Of a stretch of DNA of 64,000 bases, positions 1-11,983 are shown in pieces. The notes beneath the pieces are model-generated. The model had not been told where the DNA came from and did no database searches. It worked only from the letters and a program-made list of their open reading frames with translations. This DNA comes from Nannobrachium achirus. Taxonomy: Eukaryota > Chordata > Actinopteri > Myctophiformes > Myctophidae. The stretch covers positions 73,115,272-73,179,271 of the forward strand of contig OY997641.1 in NCBI GenBank assembly GCA_963921795.1. Direction: 5' to 3'. The position numbers and the translations under genes were made by a program. Each line of letters starts with the position of its first letter. Position 1 is the stretch's first letter.

Positions 1-121
1 AAATGGAACCAAATGGACCCTTTCGGGTTGATCTGGTTCCATTTGTACACTCCCAACACCCCACCATTTGGAATCACCCCAAGGAACCAGGATCCCTGAA
101 CCACACCTTGAGGTCCACTGG
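1..121 (+). repeat. End of unit-0 intron backbone with partial 60-bp hairpin
   Basis: Bases 1-52 are the right part of a hairpin that is whole in the other units (15367-15426, 33473-33532, 61765-61824). Bases 53-121 continue the shared intron sequence that precedes exon 3 in each unit. No coding sequence is seen. Confidence 0.6.
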
Positions 122-595
122 TAGAGATGTGCCAATTGATCGGCCGAGGGCCGATAATGGCCATATCGGTTTTGATCGGTGTTTCCATAATTGGATCAAA
201 GCGAGCCGACGTTGCGTGTGTGCGCGCGCGTGCGTGCAGCTCCAATGGAGCCGCATGGACATGGAGCCGCTCCATGTTCACTTCTCTCTGTGAGCCACTT
301 AATTCTCCGCCCTCCCCTTCTACACACACATGCACGCTGCACCAGAGGAGAGACAGAGAGAGACTCAAAAGACTGTTTATATAATATTGGATAGTGGATA
401 CACCACTGGAATAATTCATCATAGATCAGAATATAAGTAGCCTACTTCTACCTTTGTAGTCATCTCAAAGTAAAATCCACGTTTTGCTTGCTTGGATTAG
501 AATCCAGAGAAGTGATCACTGTTGCCAGCCAGCTGTGTTGTTAGGTTAACGAGGCTCGTAGAGAATGACCCTGATTTACATAGATGTGCGTTTTG

Positions 596-628
<33 letters not shown>

Positions 629-1508
629 GGTTAACGAGGCTCGTAGAGAATGACCTCTCTCTCTCTCTCTCTCTCTGCGACGTGAGAGATAACTGCTGTA
701 ACGTTGCTGTAAACTTAGTTCCTAAAAACATAATTCCAAAGTCATTGGAGTAGATATGGACAACAGTTGTTGTCGATCTAAGGGTAAAGTTTGTAGTTCC
801 CTTAAACGGTCATTTCCACAGGAGCTAACAGTTAGAAGCTAGATGTAAGGAGGATGAAGTGTTGCCATTCAGTTTCTGCGACAGAAACAAGCAAACAGGT
901 CTATAAAAAAGGGTTGCCAGATCCTGTTTTTGCCAGCAAACAGGTCTATAAAAATAAAAAATAAACTGGGGAAGGTCAGTCAAACAGAAATGTTGTCTGA
1001 TATTGTTTAAGAACAGTGGTTCTCAAACATTTTCATGCCAAGAGCAAGGACCCCAAATGTGTAATATAGTGTACAGAAAATGGGGTCTATTTGGCCTATT
1101 ATTGTTGCTATTAACCATTATAACCAAATAACCTTGAAAATAATGAAGGGTAGACAATAGTGCCACTATCTTATACGATATGATAATATATCGTATCGAG
1201 AATCGAATCATGACCTTAGAATATAAAGTTGAATTTAATTAATATATACAATGTCAATGTTGTGTAAGAGGAATCATTAAATATATAAATGCTCAGTGAC
1301 ACAATAGAATAATTTATGGATTTCACGCTGTGATCGATCGGTAATATCGGGATTGTCAGATATTGATTACTCGCTGTGATCGATCGGTAATATCGGGATT
1401 GTCAGATATTGATTACACGCTGTGATCGATCGGTAATATCGGTATTGGCAGATATTGATTCCAGCTGATCGGTATCGGCCCCAAAAAGACCTGATCGGAA
1501 CATCTCTA
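122..1508. mobile_element. Non-autonomous hAT element in unit 0 intron
   Basis: The ends are inverted: the left starts TAGAGATGTGCC and the right, read in reverse complement, starts TAGAGATGTTCC. The 8-bp sequence TCCACTGG flanks both sides (114-121 and 1509-1516). Units A, B and D carry the same site with one copy and no insert. TIRs of this kind with an 8-bp duplication are typical of hAT transposons. No transposase is visible. The inside holds two CT runs near 600-678 and a three-copy 46-bp repeat. Confidence 0.87.
1325..1462 (+). repeat. Three-copy 46-bp tandem repeat inside the hAT element
   Basis: Three head-to-tail copies (1325, 1371, 1417) contain GATCGATCGGTAATATCGG. Copies 1 and 2 are nearly identical and copy 3 differs slightly. 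It lies just inside the right terminus of the element at 122-1508. Confidence 0.92.
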
Positions 1509-1723
1509 TCCACTGGTGTAGCAGAGTGTTTCCAGCGAGACAAGATGCACAATGTTTGATCAGAATGGAACTGAGCCTTCATTAGTATCATTAGCTACAC
1601 CTGTGAAGAAAGTAAGGAAGAGGCCCAATGGTTTCTATTATGGCTTGCATGGAGCCTAATGGGCTGGTGAGTGGTGCTAGTACCGCTATATTGTAAATAG
1701 TCAATGCTTACTTGTCCTGTAAC

Positions 1724-1895
1724 GCACAACTGCCTCTCGATGCTGAACCCCTATCTGCTCCCGACGATCAAGTTGGTGGCATGGTTTCCTCCCCCATCTG
1801 TGTGTGAATGGGTGAAAGCAATGCACAATCTATGTAAAGCGCCTTGGATAAAGGCGCTATATACATTTACCATACAACAGAAGCTTAACACACAA
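1724..1895 (+). mobile_element. SINE 3' tail fragment, unit 0
   Basis: The segment has the CTGCTCCCGA...TTGGTGGCATGG block followed by TATGTAAAGCGCCTTGGAT and a tail of ATTTACCAT type, the same 3' body as the whole SINE at 13217-13440. The tRNA-like head is missing. This is also the site that is empty for the hAT element found at 15712 and 33822: CCTGTAAC occurs once here. Confidence 0.55.
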
Positions 1896-2045
1896 GGCCT
1901 TTATAAATAAATAAAATACAATGTTGCTCTCTACAAACTGCGAGAGATGGCCAACCCACTTTTTCATATAAATATGCAAGTCCTTACTCATGTCATATCA
2001 AATTCCATATCTTAATAAAGTCCTTATTATATTCCTTCATTGCAG

Positions 2046-2129
2046 ACCAGTGTGCAGAGTCCAGCCTGAAGGTGAAGATGAGTTGGAGTGTTTCTGTTAA
2101 ACAGGAACCTGAAAACCACCTGGACATCA
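2046..2129 (+). CDS. Zinc-finger gene, unit 0, exon 3
   Basis: This 84-bp exon lies between TTCATTGCAG and GTACGT and encodes a peptide starting DQCAESSLKVK and ending PENHLDI. It is phase 1 on both sides, so including or skipping it keeps the frame. It contains VKQE, a match to the SUMO-attachment consensus (hydrophobic-K-x-E). Exons 1 and 2 of this gene lie upstream of the window, judged from units A, B and D. The same exon is whole at 39428 and damaged at 21496. No named domain is recognised. Confidence 0.85.
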
Positions 2130-2142
2130 GTACGTTTCATGC

Positions 2143-2210
2143 CTTCTCTTCTCTTCTCTTCTCTTCTCTTCTCTTCTCTTCTCTTCTCTTCTCTTCTCTT
2201 CTCTTCTCTT
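2143..2210 (+). repeat. CTTCT pentanucleotide repeat just after exon 3 donor
   Basis: About 13 units of CTTCT begin 13 bp after the exon 3 splice donor. The same run is present in unit A (21559-21616) and unit B (39525-39592) with different lengths. Confidence 0.95.
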
Positions 2211-2381
2211 GCTGTCTCTCTTAGAGAGAATGTTTGCAGGAAATGGCTTTTTTTAATGCATGGGAATAGACTCATGATTTGGAACTACCAAAGCTATAAA
2301 ACAGAGGAAACACTGCATAAAATAATAAAGTACAAACCTTTAATGTTTTTTCTCTCATTTTATCTTTTTATTCTCCCCTAG

Positions 2382-3802
2382 ACTTTGTTTCCCTCCCTGT
2401 GTGTAAAGAGGAGCTTTTCCCTGAACATCAGGAGAGGAGTCCCAGTCTGGAGGAACCACAACCTCCACAGATTAAAGAGGAACAGGAGGAGCTTCTACAA
2501 GAGGAGGCTGATGGATCAACGTTGAAAGCAGTGAAAAGTGAAGGTGATGATGAAAACAGAGAGACAGAGGCTGTAGCCAGCACCTCAACTGAACACATGA
2601 AAACACAAGCTGATGTAGAGGACTGTGGAACATCACAACCAACTAGTGGTGACCAGCTCCTCTCTCCACACTGTTCTCAATCTGACATCACTGAAGACAG
2701 TGATGAGTGGGAGGAGACCAGGGAAGGTCAGTCGGTTGTAAACACACTGGATTCACACAAGACACACAATGTGGAAGGACAAACATTGTCTTTAAGCCAC
2801 AAGCTGTCCCAGGATCTGCCATTGTCAAAACAAACTCACTCCAAGAACAGCCACACAGGGAGGAAAAGTTTTAGTTGTACGGTGTGTGGCAAAATGTTTA
2901 ATTGCAAGGTACATCTGAAGAGGCACACTGTTGTTCATACAGGGGAAAAGCCCTTTACTTGTACTGTTTGTGGTAAAGGCTACGGTCAAAGTGGTAATTT
3001 AAAAACACACTTGAGGACTCATACAGGGGAAAAGCCCTTTACTTGTACAGTTTGTGGTAAAGGCTGTGGTCAAAGTGGCGAGTTAAAAGTACACATGAGG
3101 ACTCATACAGGGGAAAAACCCTTTACTTGTACAATTTGTGGTAAAGGCTGTGGTCAAAGTGGTAAGCTAAAAGTACACATGAGAACTCATACAGGGGAAA
3201 AACCCTTTACTTGTACAGTTTGTGGTAAAGCCTTTAGTGAAAGTGGTAGTGTAAAAGTACACATGAGGACTCACACAGGGGAGAAACCGTTTACTTGTAC
3301 AGTTTGTGGTAAAGGCTGTGGTCAAAGTGGTAAGTTAAAAGTACACATGAGAACTCATACAGGGGAAAAGCCCTTTACTTGTACAGTTTGTGGTAAAGGC
3401 TACAGTCACAGTGTTAATTTAAAAACACACATGAGGACTCATACAGGGGAAAAACCGTTTACTTGTACAGTTTGTGGTAAAGGCTGTGGTCAGAGTGGTG
3501 AGTTAAAAACACACATGAGGACTCATACAGGGGAAAAACCCTTTACTTGTACAGTTTGTGGTAAAGGCTGCGGTACCAGTAGTGATTTAAAAACACACAC
3601 GAGGACTCACACAGGGGAAAAGCCTTTTACTTGCACAATATGTGGTAAAGGCTGTGGTCAAAGTGGTAAGTTAAAAGCACACATGAGGACTCATACAGGG
3701 GAAAAACCGTTTACTTGTACAGTTTGTGGTAAAGGATGTGGTCAGAGTGGTCATTTAAAAGTACACATGAGGACTCACATGGGGGAAAAGCATACAGGTT
3801 AA
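2382..3802 (+). CDS. Poly-C2H2 zinc-finger protein, unit 0, last exon (11 fingers)
   Basis: The exon starts after TTCTCCCCTAG and joins exon 3 in frame to read NFVSLPVCKEE. Residues 1-160 or so are an acidic, Ser/Thr-rich linker containing IKEE and VKSE, both matches to the SUMO consensus. Then come 11 C2H2 fingers with TGEKPF linkers and a stop at 3800. Predicted base-contact residues (-1,2,3,6) run CVHR, QGNT, QGEV, QGKV, EGSV, QGKV, HVNT, QGET, TSDT, QGKA, QGHV. In seven fingers the core Phe is Cys (GKGC) and in two it is Tyr. Fish genes of this build are nuclear DNA-binding proteins, often repressors, and silencing of transposons is a plausible job, but no target can be read from the sequence. 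Confidence 0.95.
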
Positions 3803-4268
3803 AAATCCTTTACTTGTGCAGTTTGTGGTACGCTCCATGGATTTATTTTGTCACTTGGCTTCTCAGTCTGGACAGTTTCCTTTCTCCAAGGGGAGGTGAG
3901 ACATAGACTGCGAGTGGAATCCAAACGTGGCTTCTTATTGGTCTGTGGTGGGGGTGGGACAAATACACCAGTGTGTATTGGCTGGCTGATGACGTAGCTA
4001 CCCTAATCTACTCTTATTTGTTGGAACAACGTCCAATCAGCAATAACGTCGCCTCCGTCAAAACTGATATACGAGTCAACTGAATCATGGCCAGACTGAG
4101 AAGCGAAGTGATAAAACTGATCCACAAAACATAGTGTAGCAGGCTGGCACCCTGGCTTCATACAGGCAGGCAAACCCTTTAGCTGTGGTTTGTGGCAAAT
4201 GTTTGGTCAAGATAAGGAGGATTCAAATAACTATATTATGGATGTCTTAATTAACGCCAGGTCTTGTG
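3803..4268 (+). other. 3' flank of the unit-0 zinc-finger gene
   Basis: This is shared with unit A (from 23015) and unit B (from 40765), including GTACGCTCCATGGATTTATT just after the stop. I see no clear AATAAA polyadenylation signal and no further exon. It ends at the target duplication of the hAT element at 4269. Confidence 0.5.
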
Positions 4269-5539
<1,271 letters not shown>

Positions 5540-6044
5540 GTCTTGTGGAGGTGTGACCAATGCCATTTTGCTATTGTGGTTGCGGAATTCTGCACACTGC
5601 ATCAAAGCAGTTCACGGTAAAACGGCCCTGAATTAGTCATGGGTGTTGGGTGTTACTTTAATCAAACCAATCGGAGAGAGTATCAGCTGCCATTCCCTTT
5701 AAGATCAGTGCAAGACATGCGTTAAGCGGCGAGACCAAAAGAGTATAGTTTATATTTTATATTTATATATTTCCAAATAGCTTACCCATCACGGTTGGGG
5801 AAAAATGAATAAATAAATAAACCAGTCAATTGCAATAGTGAGGGGACATTCAAGTCCCCCCTCCCCAGATAACAGCAAAGTGACAATTTAAGGACTTTTT
5901 AATACAGAAACTAATTAGAAAGTAGTGTTGATTTGGCTGGCTACTTTTGCCATGTAGCTTGTAGCTTAGGTAACTACATTTCTTTGGGGATAACTTTGCT
6001 GTAGCTTTAGCTATGTTTAATCGAGTGTAACTTGTAGCTTAGGT

Positions 6045-6557
6045 CAGTGGTCCTCAACCTTTTCAGGCCGTGACCCCCAAAATATTCATATTTTAACTGG
6101 GGACCCCCCACCCTGACAAGCACTAAGAGTTGAGGCATTACATTTTGTACAACACGGTTCTATTGTGAAAATAGCAGATCTACATGTCTCAAAGGATCAC
6201 ACAAAAAAGCCCAGTGAACTTGAAATTATTTTGGGGGGGGGATGATTAACTTAATGTGCAACATTGTTTTCTCACTCAAAAGTAAACAAACCAGCATAAA
6301 GTTTAAGGTATATGCAAATGATAAACATTGGTCAAATTGTCAAACATTAAAGGCAGAAATTGTGAACATAGCCAATTTACATGCTCACAACGCCTCACGT
6401 TGCGAGGCGTTGTGAGCATGTAGATCTGCTATTTTCACAATAGAACCTTATTATATAAAATGTAATGCCTCATCTATTGGTGCTCGTCAGGGTGGGGGGT
6501 CCCCAGTTAAAATATGATTATTTTGGGGTCGCTGCCTGAAAAGGTTGAGAACCACTG
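6045..6557. mobile_element. Fold-back hAT-type MITE (CAGTGGT... ends)
   Basis: The left end CAGTGGTCCTCAACC and the right end GGTTGAGAACCACTG are inverted, and the arms stay complementary for about 140 bp. The ends look like the Charlie branch of hAT. The target duplication is not clean. A 17-bp perfect stem (6380-6396 with 6404-6420) sits at the inner end of the right arm and is part of the recurring hairpin module discussed under findings. Confidence 0.8.
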
Positions 6558-6566
6558 ATATAGGCC

Positions 6567-6961
6567 GCTGTTTCCCAAACAGTGGGTCTGGACCCATTTG
6601 TGGGTCATGGACCAATTTATACGGGTCACGACTTCAGGACGTAAACATTTTATTTTCCTAGTCTACTTTGTCTTTTGGGTCTTGAGCTACAAAGTTTGGA
6701 ACAGCTGTTATAGGCTATTATATTCATCAACATAGCATAAAAATTACACCAAAATTGTCATGAAGATTCATTTCATATTATGCACAGCGGTATAGTCTCA
6801 CCAGAGAAACGGATGCGTTTCGGCCCGGCGGCCTTCGAGTTTTGAAACGCTGAGGAAGGCGTTTTTTCATCCCAGTTACCCAGTGATTTCCGTGGCCAAA
6901 TAATATAGGCCTACACATTAATTTGGGGGTCCTTGACGTTAATTATGTTTGAGAACCACGG
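6567..6961. mobile_element. Degraded hAT-like repeat
   Basis: The left edge reads CCGCTGTTTCCCAAACAGTGG and the right edge is GTTTGAGAACCACGG, which suggests worn hAT termini. Unit A keeps only the part from about 23580 onward. No coding capacity is seen. Confidence 0.45.
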
Positions 6962-7420
6962 ATCCTTAATATCACCAGGGGCCATTCTAAGATGAAAGAC
7001 TGGAGGCATGTTTTGAAATATAGATGATATAATCAAATACAATTATTATTGTGCGTGTTTGCGTGTTACATGGTCCTTGTATGGTTACACACATAAATGT
7101 TACCCCACATTCATTGGTGATGATCCATTTGCATGTATGTTACTCTATGTCGGTATAGATCCATTTGTCTTTATCCACATGTGCGGTGTGGGGTATTCCT
7201 ACACAGCTGAGGCTGTATCAAAGGAAATTAAACAGAGTTACAGTTAACATTTAAAACAGGATACTGTGTCATTAAACATGCAGTATGAAACATAGTATAA
7301 TTCCTTGAGTGTTGACTGTGAATTCATGTATTCACATGTAGCTCATTCAGTTTGTTCAGCTTTCATCTCAAAACATCCCAAGTATCTCTGGTCAGTTATA
7401 ATTCTCTCAACAAACACTTG

Positions 7421-7740
7421 GGGCCCTATTTTTGACCATCCTAAACCCTAAATCCCTAAACTTCTTTATCATTTTGAAACACATTTTTTAAATAGTTCAA
7501 ATAGCTGATCTACAACTTGCTGATCTACAGCTACCGTATAGAAACAAACAATCAGGATTTGACAGTGCATGAGCAGCAAGAGGCATGCGCAGCAGAAGCG
7601 GACCAGAGCATGATCTACAAGCGCTCACAACATGTCGATGTAGATCGGCTATTTTGAGTATTAAAAACGATATAATCAAAATAGTAACAATGCAAAGAAG
7701 TTTAGGGGTTTAGGATTTAGCATGGAAGAAAATGGGGCCC
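7421..7740. mobile_element. Fold-back MITE with GGGCCC ends, unit 0
   Basis: The arms are inverted: GGGCCCTATTTTTGACCAT on the left and, in reverse complement on the right, GGGCCCCATTTTCTTCCAT. The middle contains two pieces of the recurring GATCTACA hairpin module. The same element sits at the same place in units A and D, so it predates the duplications. The target duplication is unclear, so no superfamily is assigned. Confidence 0.7.
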
Positions 7741-8689
7741 TTAGTCTCAAAATATAATTGATTGTGGACTCCTGATGCAACTTATCAGTGTTACCATTTT
7801 ATTCTCCAATTTTACATTACATCATTTTGTTCATGTGAAGATTATATAAAAATCACAAATGACAAATGGTTTATATAGCTGTAGATCAGCTAGCCCAGCT
7901 TTTTGAACTATTTAAAAAATCTCCCTCCTATAGGTGTAAACAGGATCATGTGGGGGTTTCAGGAGATAGCCATTGCCATTGCCATTCTCAGCTGGAAGGA
8001 ATGAGTGAGTGAACGCAGTATGACGTCAGTCCCCGCCAGGCTAGGGGGGAGGGGGGATACGGGATAGGGGATGTTTTTGTTTTTTTGTTTTTTTAACTCA
8101 TAATAATGTACATTGTAATCTACATGTGAGCCTCTGTGCTACTTCTATTTGAAAATGTAATACACATATTTGAAAAGAAAGATTATACTAAGATCCCAAT
8201 GGCAGTTATTTTTGCCACTTCTAGTTTTTCCCCCTGAAATGACACCTCTCTCTGGTTCCGATTTAAACAAATGGCAATTTCTCGAAATAAATGGCAATCT
8301 AAAACTTGACTGAATTAAAGAATTCATTGTTTCCGTTAATCAATTCAAAATTAATGTAAAAATATCAACAAAACATGTTGATATATACATTTTGAATGGA
8401 TGCTGTAATTCTATTGATCTGTTACAGAGGATTAAATTACTAAGCAGTTTTTTCTTTGAAATTAAATTTTAAGTCTGTTTAAAAAGGATGTACTTTACCA
8501 TTCACTTAGTCAGGGGACTTGATTACTTCATAGACATATGTGTTGCCTAAAGGTAAACAAGCATTAATTTGGTGCTTATACATGTTATTTCAATTTAATT
8601 AATTCCATTAATTCATATTAAAAATAACCAGATGTCAGAAATGTTCTTGACCGATGTGATTGGTTTAAAGACTGACCATGCTGTAGTGG

Positions 8690-8891
8690 GCAGTACACAT
8701 GATCAGTAACTCCACTTTGATTGGTCCTCTGGTCTGCAGCTGAGCCCTGATTGGGGTCCTCATACTCAATGGGCCTGTTATTAAAATAAAATAAACATTT
8801 ATCAGAAATGGCGTAATCAAGATGTAATCTACTGCTGTCATGCATGTTGATGAATAGACAGAGTATTGTACTTACGTGATATAATCTGGAT
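8690..8891 (-). other. Possible minus-strand exon pair, unit 0
   Basis: On the minus strand a 16-bp piece (8891 to 8876) is bounded by TTTACAG and GTAAGT. The next AG (TTTAATAACAG) opens a stretch from 8774 that reads PIEYEDPNQGSAADQ. Joined, they read PDYIT then PIEYEDP. The layout recurs at 25310-25514 and 55067-55269, but the three copies disagree in frame near the end. This may be the relic of a membrane-receptor tail or chance; no family is recognised. Confidence 0.2.
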
Positions 8892-9641
8892 CTGTAAATT
8901 AAAAACATATTATTTGAATCAAATAAAAACATTTAATATAAGTTATTTGTCAGTATTTTTTCTTCATGTTAAAGCAATAGGACACTTTATCAGAGGTTTG
9001 TTTTGGTTGTTTAACTACCTTGTCATGGAGAAACTAGTCCAATTAGGGAGATTGCTGCATCACACAGGTGAAATGAACTAGCTTGGGAACGATGCAAATA
9101 AGGAATGCATGTCCTGCTGTTATATGCAATACTCGTTATACCCATTGGGTGGTTCTGGGAAGTCTTTGTGCAATCACAAACATCTGGGGGGTAGCTAGTC
9201 TTCATACCCAATCCAATGACACCTAGTACTTTCAAAAACGAATAAGAAATACATTTGAGCTGATCATATTATTTTTCATTGACATCAGCAAAAATCTTGG
9301 GCTGCCAGCATTAACAGCCAATAGCCACTTTTCCTTGGTAAATTCTAGTCTGCAAGAGCTTATGATTTGTTGTCATATCTCAAGAACTGTGTGACCATTG
9401 GTCATATAACTTGGTGTTCTGTGTTCAGATAACCGAGGCTGTTCCAATGGCACCATGAACTGTACCATAACAAAACATAAAAATTGTATCTGCTGCTTTT
9501 GTGGACAAACAGCCGGCCATATCTCAAGATGAGAACGTAACTGTGCCTTGTAGGCCTATCTTGTATTGCTGGATTCAGCATTCAAATGCCTTTCCAATTT
9601 GCATTTTAGCCTTTCATAGGAACAGGGGGGTTTGTTTTTCA

Positions 9642-9806
<165 letters not shown>

Positions 9807-10399
9807 AAAATACAAATATTAATATCAATAATTCAGCGTTAAGACAACCCGGTTCGAGAGTGGTGTCTTCGGATCGGTCTCGGTGAGACGGACGCAATGG
9901 CACCTTCCTGGTTTACGTAGGACTAAGGGAACCAGAGAAAGGCAATGGGGAAGTTCTCAAAGAAATATACAGCAAATGTGCTGGGGAATTTGTTGGTTGA
10001 AAAACTGAAACTAAAATAATCATAAGAAATCCAAATGTGGGCCTACAAATTTACGGACAGTTTCCTTGTACTCAGGGGAGTAAGGTGCACCCAGCTGTGC
10101 AGTGAATTTGAAAGACAATATTGATGTCTATATTTAATATATTAATATATTAAAAATAAGATTTTTATGAAAAAGTGAAAAAATGTGAATGAGGGCGCTG
10201 CGACGTTGAGGAAGTGACGGCTAAGACGTCCTCGGAATTCCGTACGCAATGGTGCGCCATTCAAGGACGCCGGACGCACCATTCGGCCGGTATCGCACAT
10301 TCCCCACCGAAAAAAATGAAAGAATATCATATGCTGAATTTTGAATAACTTCCATACAAAAATGTTATTTGCCTTACGATCGCGTCGTCGAAATACATA

Positions 10400-10555
10400 T
10401 GTGGCGGAGAGAGTCGCAGCCCCAGCCTGAAGCCTCAAAACTCTAGTATCTGCTCTCATTCCATAGGGATATCCCTTTGGAGTAATGGTTAAGATATTGG
10501 ACTTTCACGCAGGAGACCCGGGTTCGAAGCCGGGTGGGGAGGTTCGGATCACCTC
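10400..10555 (+). mobile_element. Solo terminal repeat of the miniature LTR-type element
   Basis: This is one copy of the 160-bp repeat that occurs twice at 57604-57979. It begins TGTGGCGGAG like the left repeat there and ends like the right one, with the same downstream host sequence. That is what a solo repeat left by recombination between two terminal repeats looks like. The matching place at about 26695 between units A and B has no copy. Confidence 0.7.
10472..10542 (+). other. tRNA-Glu-like sequence inside the terminal repeat
   Basis: The 71-bp stretch starts TCCCTTTGG. It has an A-box-like TGGAGTAATGG, the anticodon-loop-like CTTTCAC of tRNA-Glu(TTC) and a B box GGTTCGAAGCC, and it ends GTGGGGAGG. 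The T arm pairs (ACCCGG with CCGGGT) but the anticodon stem does not. It is therefore read as tRNA-derived and not as a working tRNA gene. Further copies are at 57676-57746 and 57894-57965. Confidence 0.7.
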
Positions 10556-10754
10556 GTATGATTCACTTCGGGAAGTCTGGGGCGTGATAACTGTTATGTT
10601 TGTTATTACTACTCATACTATGTTGTTTTGCATATTATTGTAGGCCTATTGTCTTTTGTCATTGAAAGTCTCGATGAACTGAATACAAAGGAATGCAATG
10701 GAAATGAGCCCTGGCTTTTTAGTTTTTTCTTTTTTTTAAAATGTCGTCAATTAA

Positions 10755-11278
10755 AGCTATACTGTGTAAGATGCTCAACTAGTGGTCAGTAGCCCTATAG
10801 CAAACCGCGGTCGCGTTCGCGTCTTTCGCCCGTTTTTCGTACCTTCACACCCCCGCGTCTGCCTCCACAACGCCGAGAGCTATCTTTAGAGGGGTCCCTG
10901 GTTCCTGTGCGTTCAGGCATTCCGGAGAAACGGACTACTTCACCCTGCCTGGTAGGCGAGATTACCTTTTGAGTAAAGAGACACACGGGCGACTACAAAT
11001 ATGGCGACCCCACTTCAAGATGCGCTGTGATTGGCCGGTAGTGTACCATGTGTGCATGATCGGCGATGTGATTGGGCAACGTATACACAACGTATACAGA
11101 TGATGCAGATTACGTCATTTTGGCGCGAAATCCGGTCCACGGCCAGGATCATAGAAAACATATAAAGAGAAGGCTTCAGAAGCTGAAAATAACGGAGTGG
11201 GTGTTCTAAAACTTTAGCGATTTAACAGTTAGGACAATTTTAAGATTTGTTTTATAAAAAAAGTTACATGGTACAACT
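10755..11278. mobile_element. TTAA-flanked MITE, GC-rich inside
   Basis: TTAA flanks both ends (10751-10754 and 11279-11282), and the other units have a single TTAA here. The termini are AGCTATACTGTGTAAG and, in reverse complement, AGTTGTACCATGTAAC. A TTAA duplication fits Kolobok or piggyBac. The centre is unusually GC-rich and CpG-rich for the window, and no transposase is visible. Confidence 0.8.
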
Positions 11279-11512
11279 TTAAATGAAGTCCTCTCACATC
11301 TGTGGGCAAATTACATCCTGCACATAATTCCACATCAAACTCTGCTCTGAGTCTAATGATCATTACATCCTGATGTGAAAGAAAATGTGTCAAAAGAATA
11401 AAACATGACGGTTGTTATGCAGTTCTTTTTTTTTACCCCTTGTTCTCCCCAATATAGTAGTTATGCCAAATGATTCTTCCCCACACTCATTTCTCTCTTT
11501 TCACTGCTGTAG

Positions 11513-11530
11513 TCACTAGTGAGTAGTGAA
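11513..11530. other. Likely hAT excision footprint at the unit A promoter
   Basis: The sequence CACTAGTG-AG-TAGTGAATC lies exactly where units B and D carry a hAT MITE between two copies of CACTAGTG. Two partial copies of the duplication separated by altered bases are the usual scar of hAT excision. Confidence 0.55.
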
Positions 11531-11569
11531 TCAGTCTGTCAGTCATTCAGTGACAGTTACACATCTCCT

Positions 11570-11983
11570 CCACCAGGGGGCGAAAGGCATTAAAGCAACG
11601 GTGCCTGGATCCACTATTGCGCATGCGCTAAACACGTTGATCCGGAAGCCGGATCTTCCGGAAGTAGAATGTTTCTGGCGTGGCGTTTCCACAACAAAGG
11701 AACTGTTGGTGTTTCATGGTGGTTTTGGGACGCGACCAACGAACCTAAGCATAAAGGCGGTTGCCGGAGGGCAAGGAGCTCCGCTGTGTTCACTTGGACC
11801 GCGCGGAGGTGCCGAAAGTCGGGGGGACAGGACATAACTCGACTCGCTCGCTTTAGCTCGGCGGCGGTGTCTCACGCGGATCAAGTCCGCTTGAGTGTTG
11901 GTGTTTAGTTTCATGGTGGTTGGGGCACAGCGCGTGGTGAAAAGCTTCTCATATTAAAAGGAGTTAAACTTAAAACGCTTCAA
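11570..11983 (+). promoter_or_regulatory. Promoter and 5' UTR of the unit A zinc-finger gene
   Basis: CCACCAGGGGGCG at 11570-11582 is an exact match to the CTCF core. TGCGCATGCGC at 11618-11628 is an NRF1-type palindrome. CCGGAAG at 11642 and CTTCCGGAAGT at 11655-11665 are ETS/GABP-type sites. The block precedes exon 1 by about 320-415 bp and is repeated before exon 1 in units B and D. There is no TATA box at a sensible distance, as expected for an NRF1/ETS promoter. The transcription start is inferred to lie just after the ETS sites. Confidence 0.7.

Noticed and set aside
10472-10542. A functional tRNA-Glu gene
   Set aside because: The A and B boxes and the CTTTCAC loop are there, but the anticodon stem does not pair and the same stretch recurs inside a repeated element, so it is tRNA-derived.
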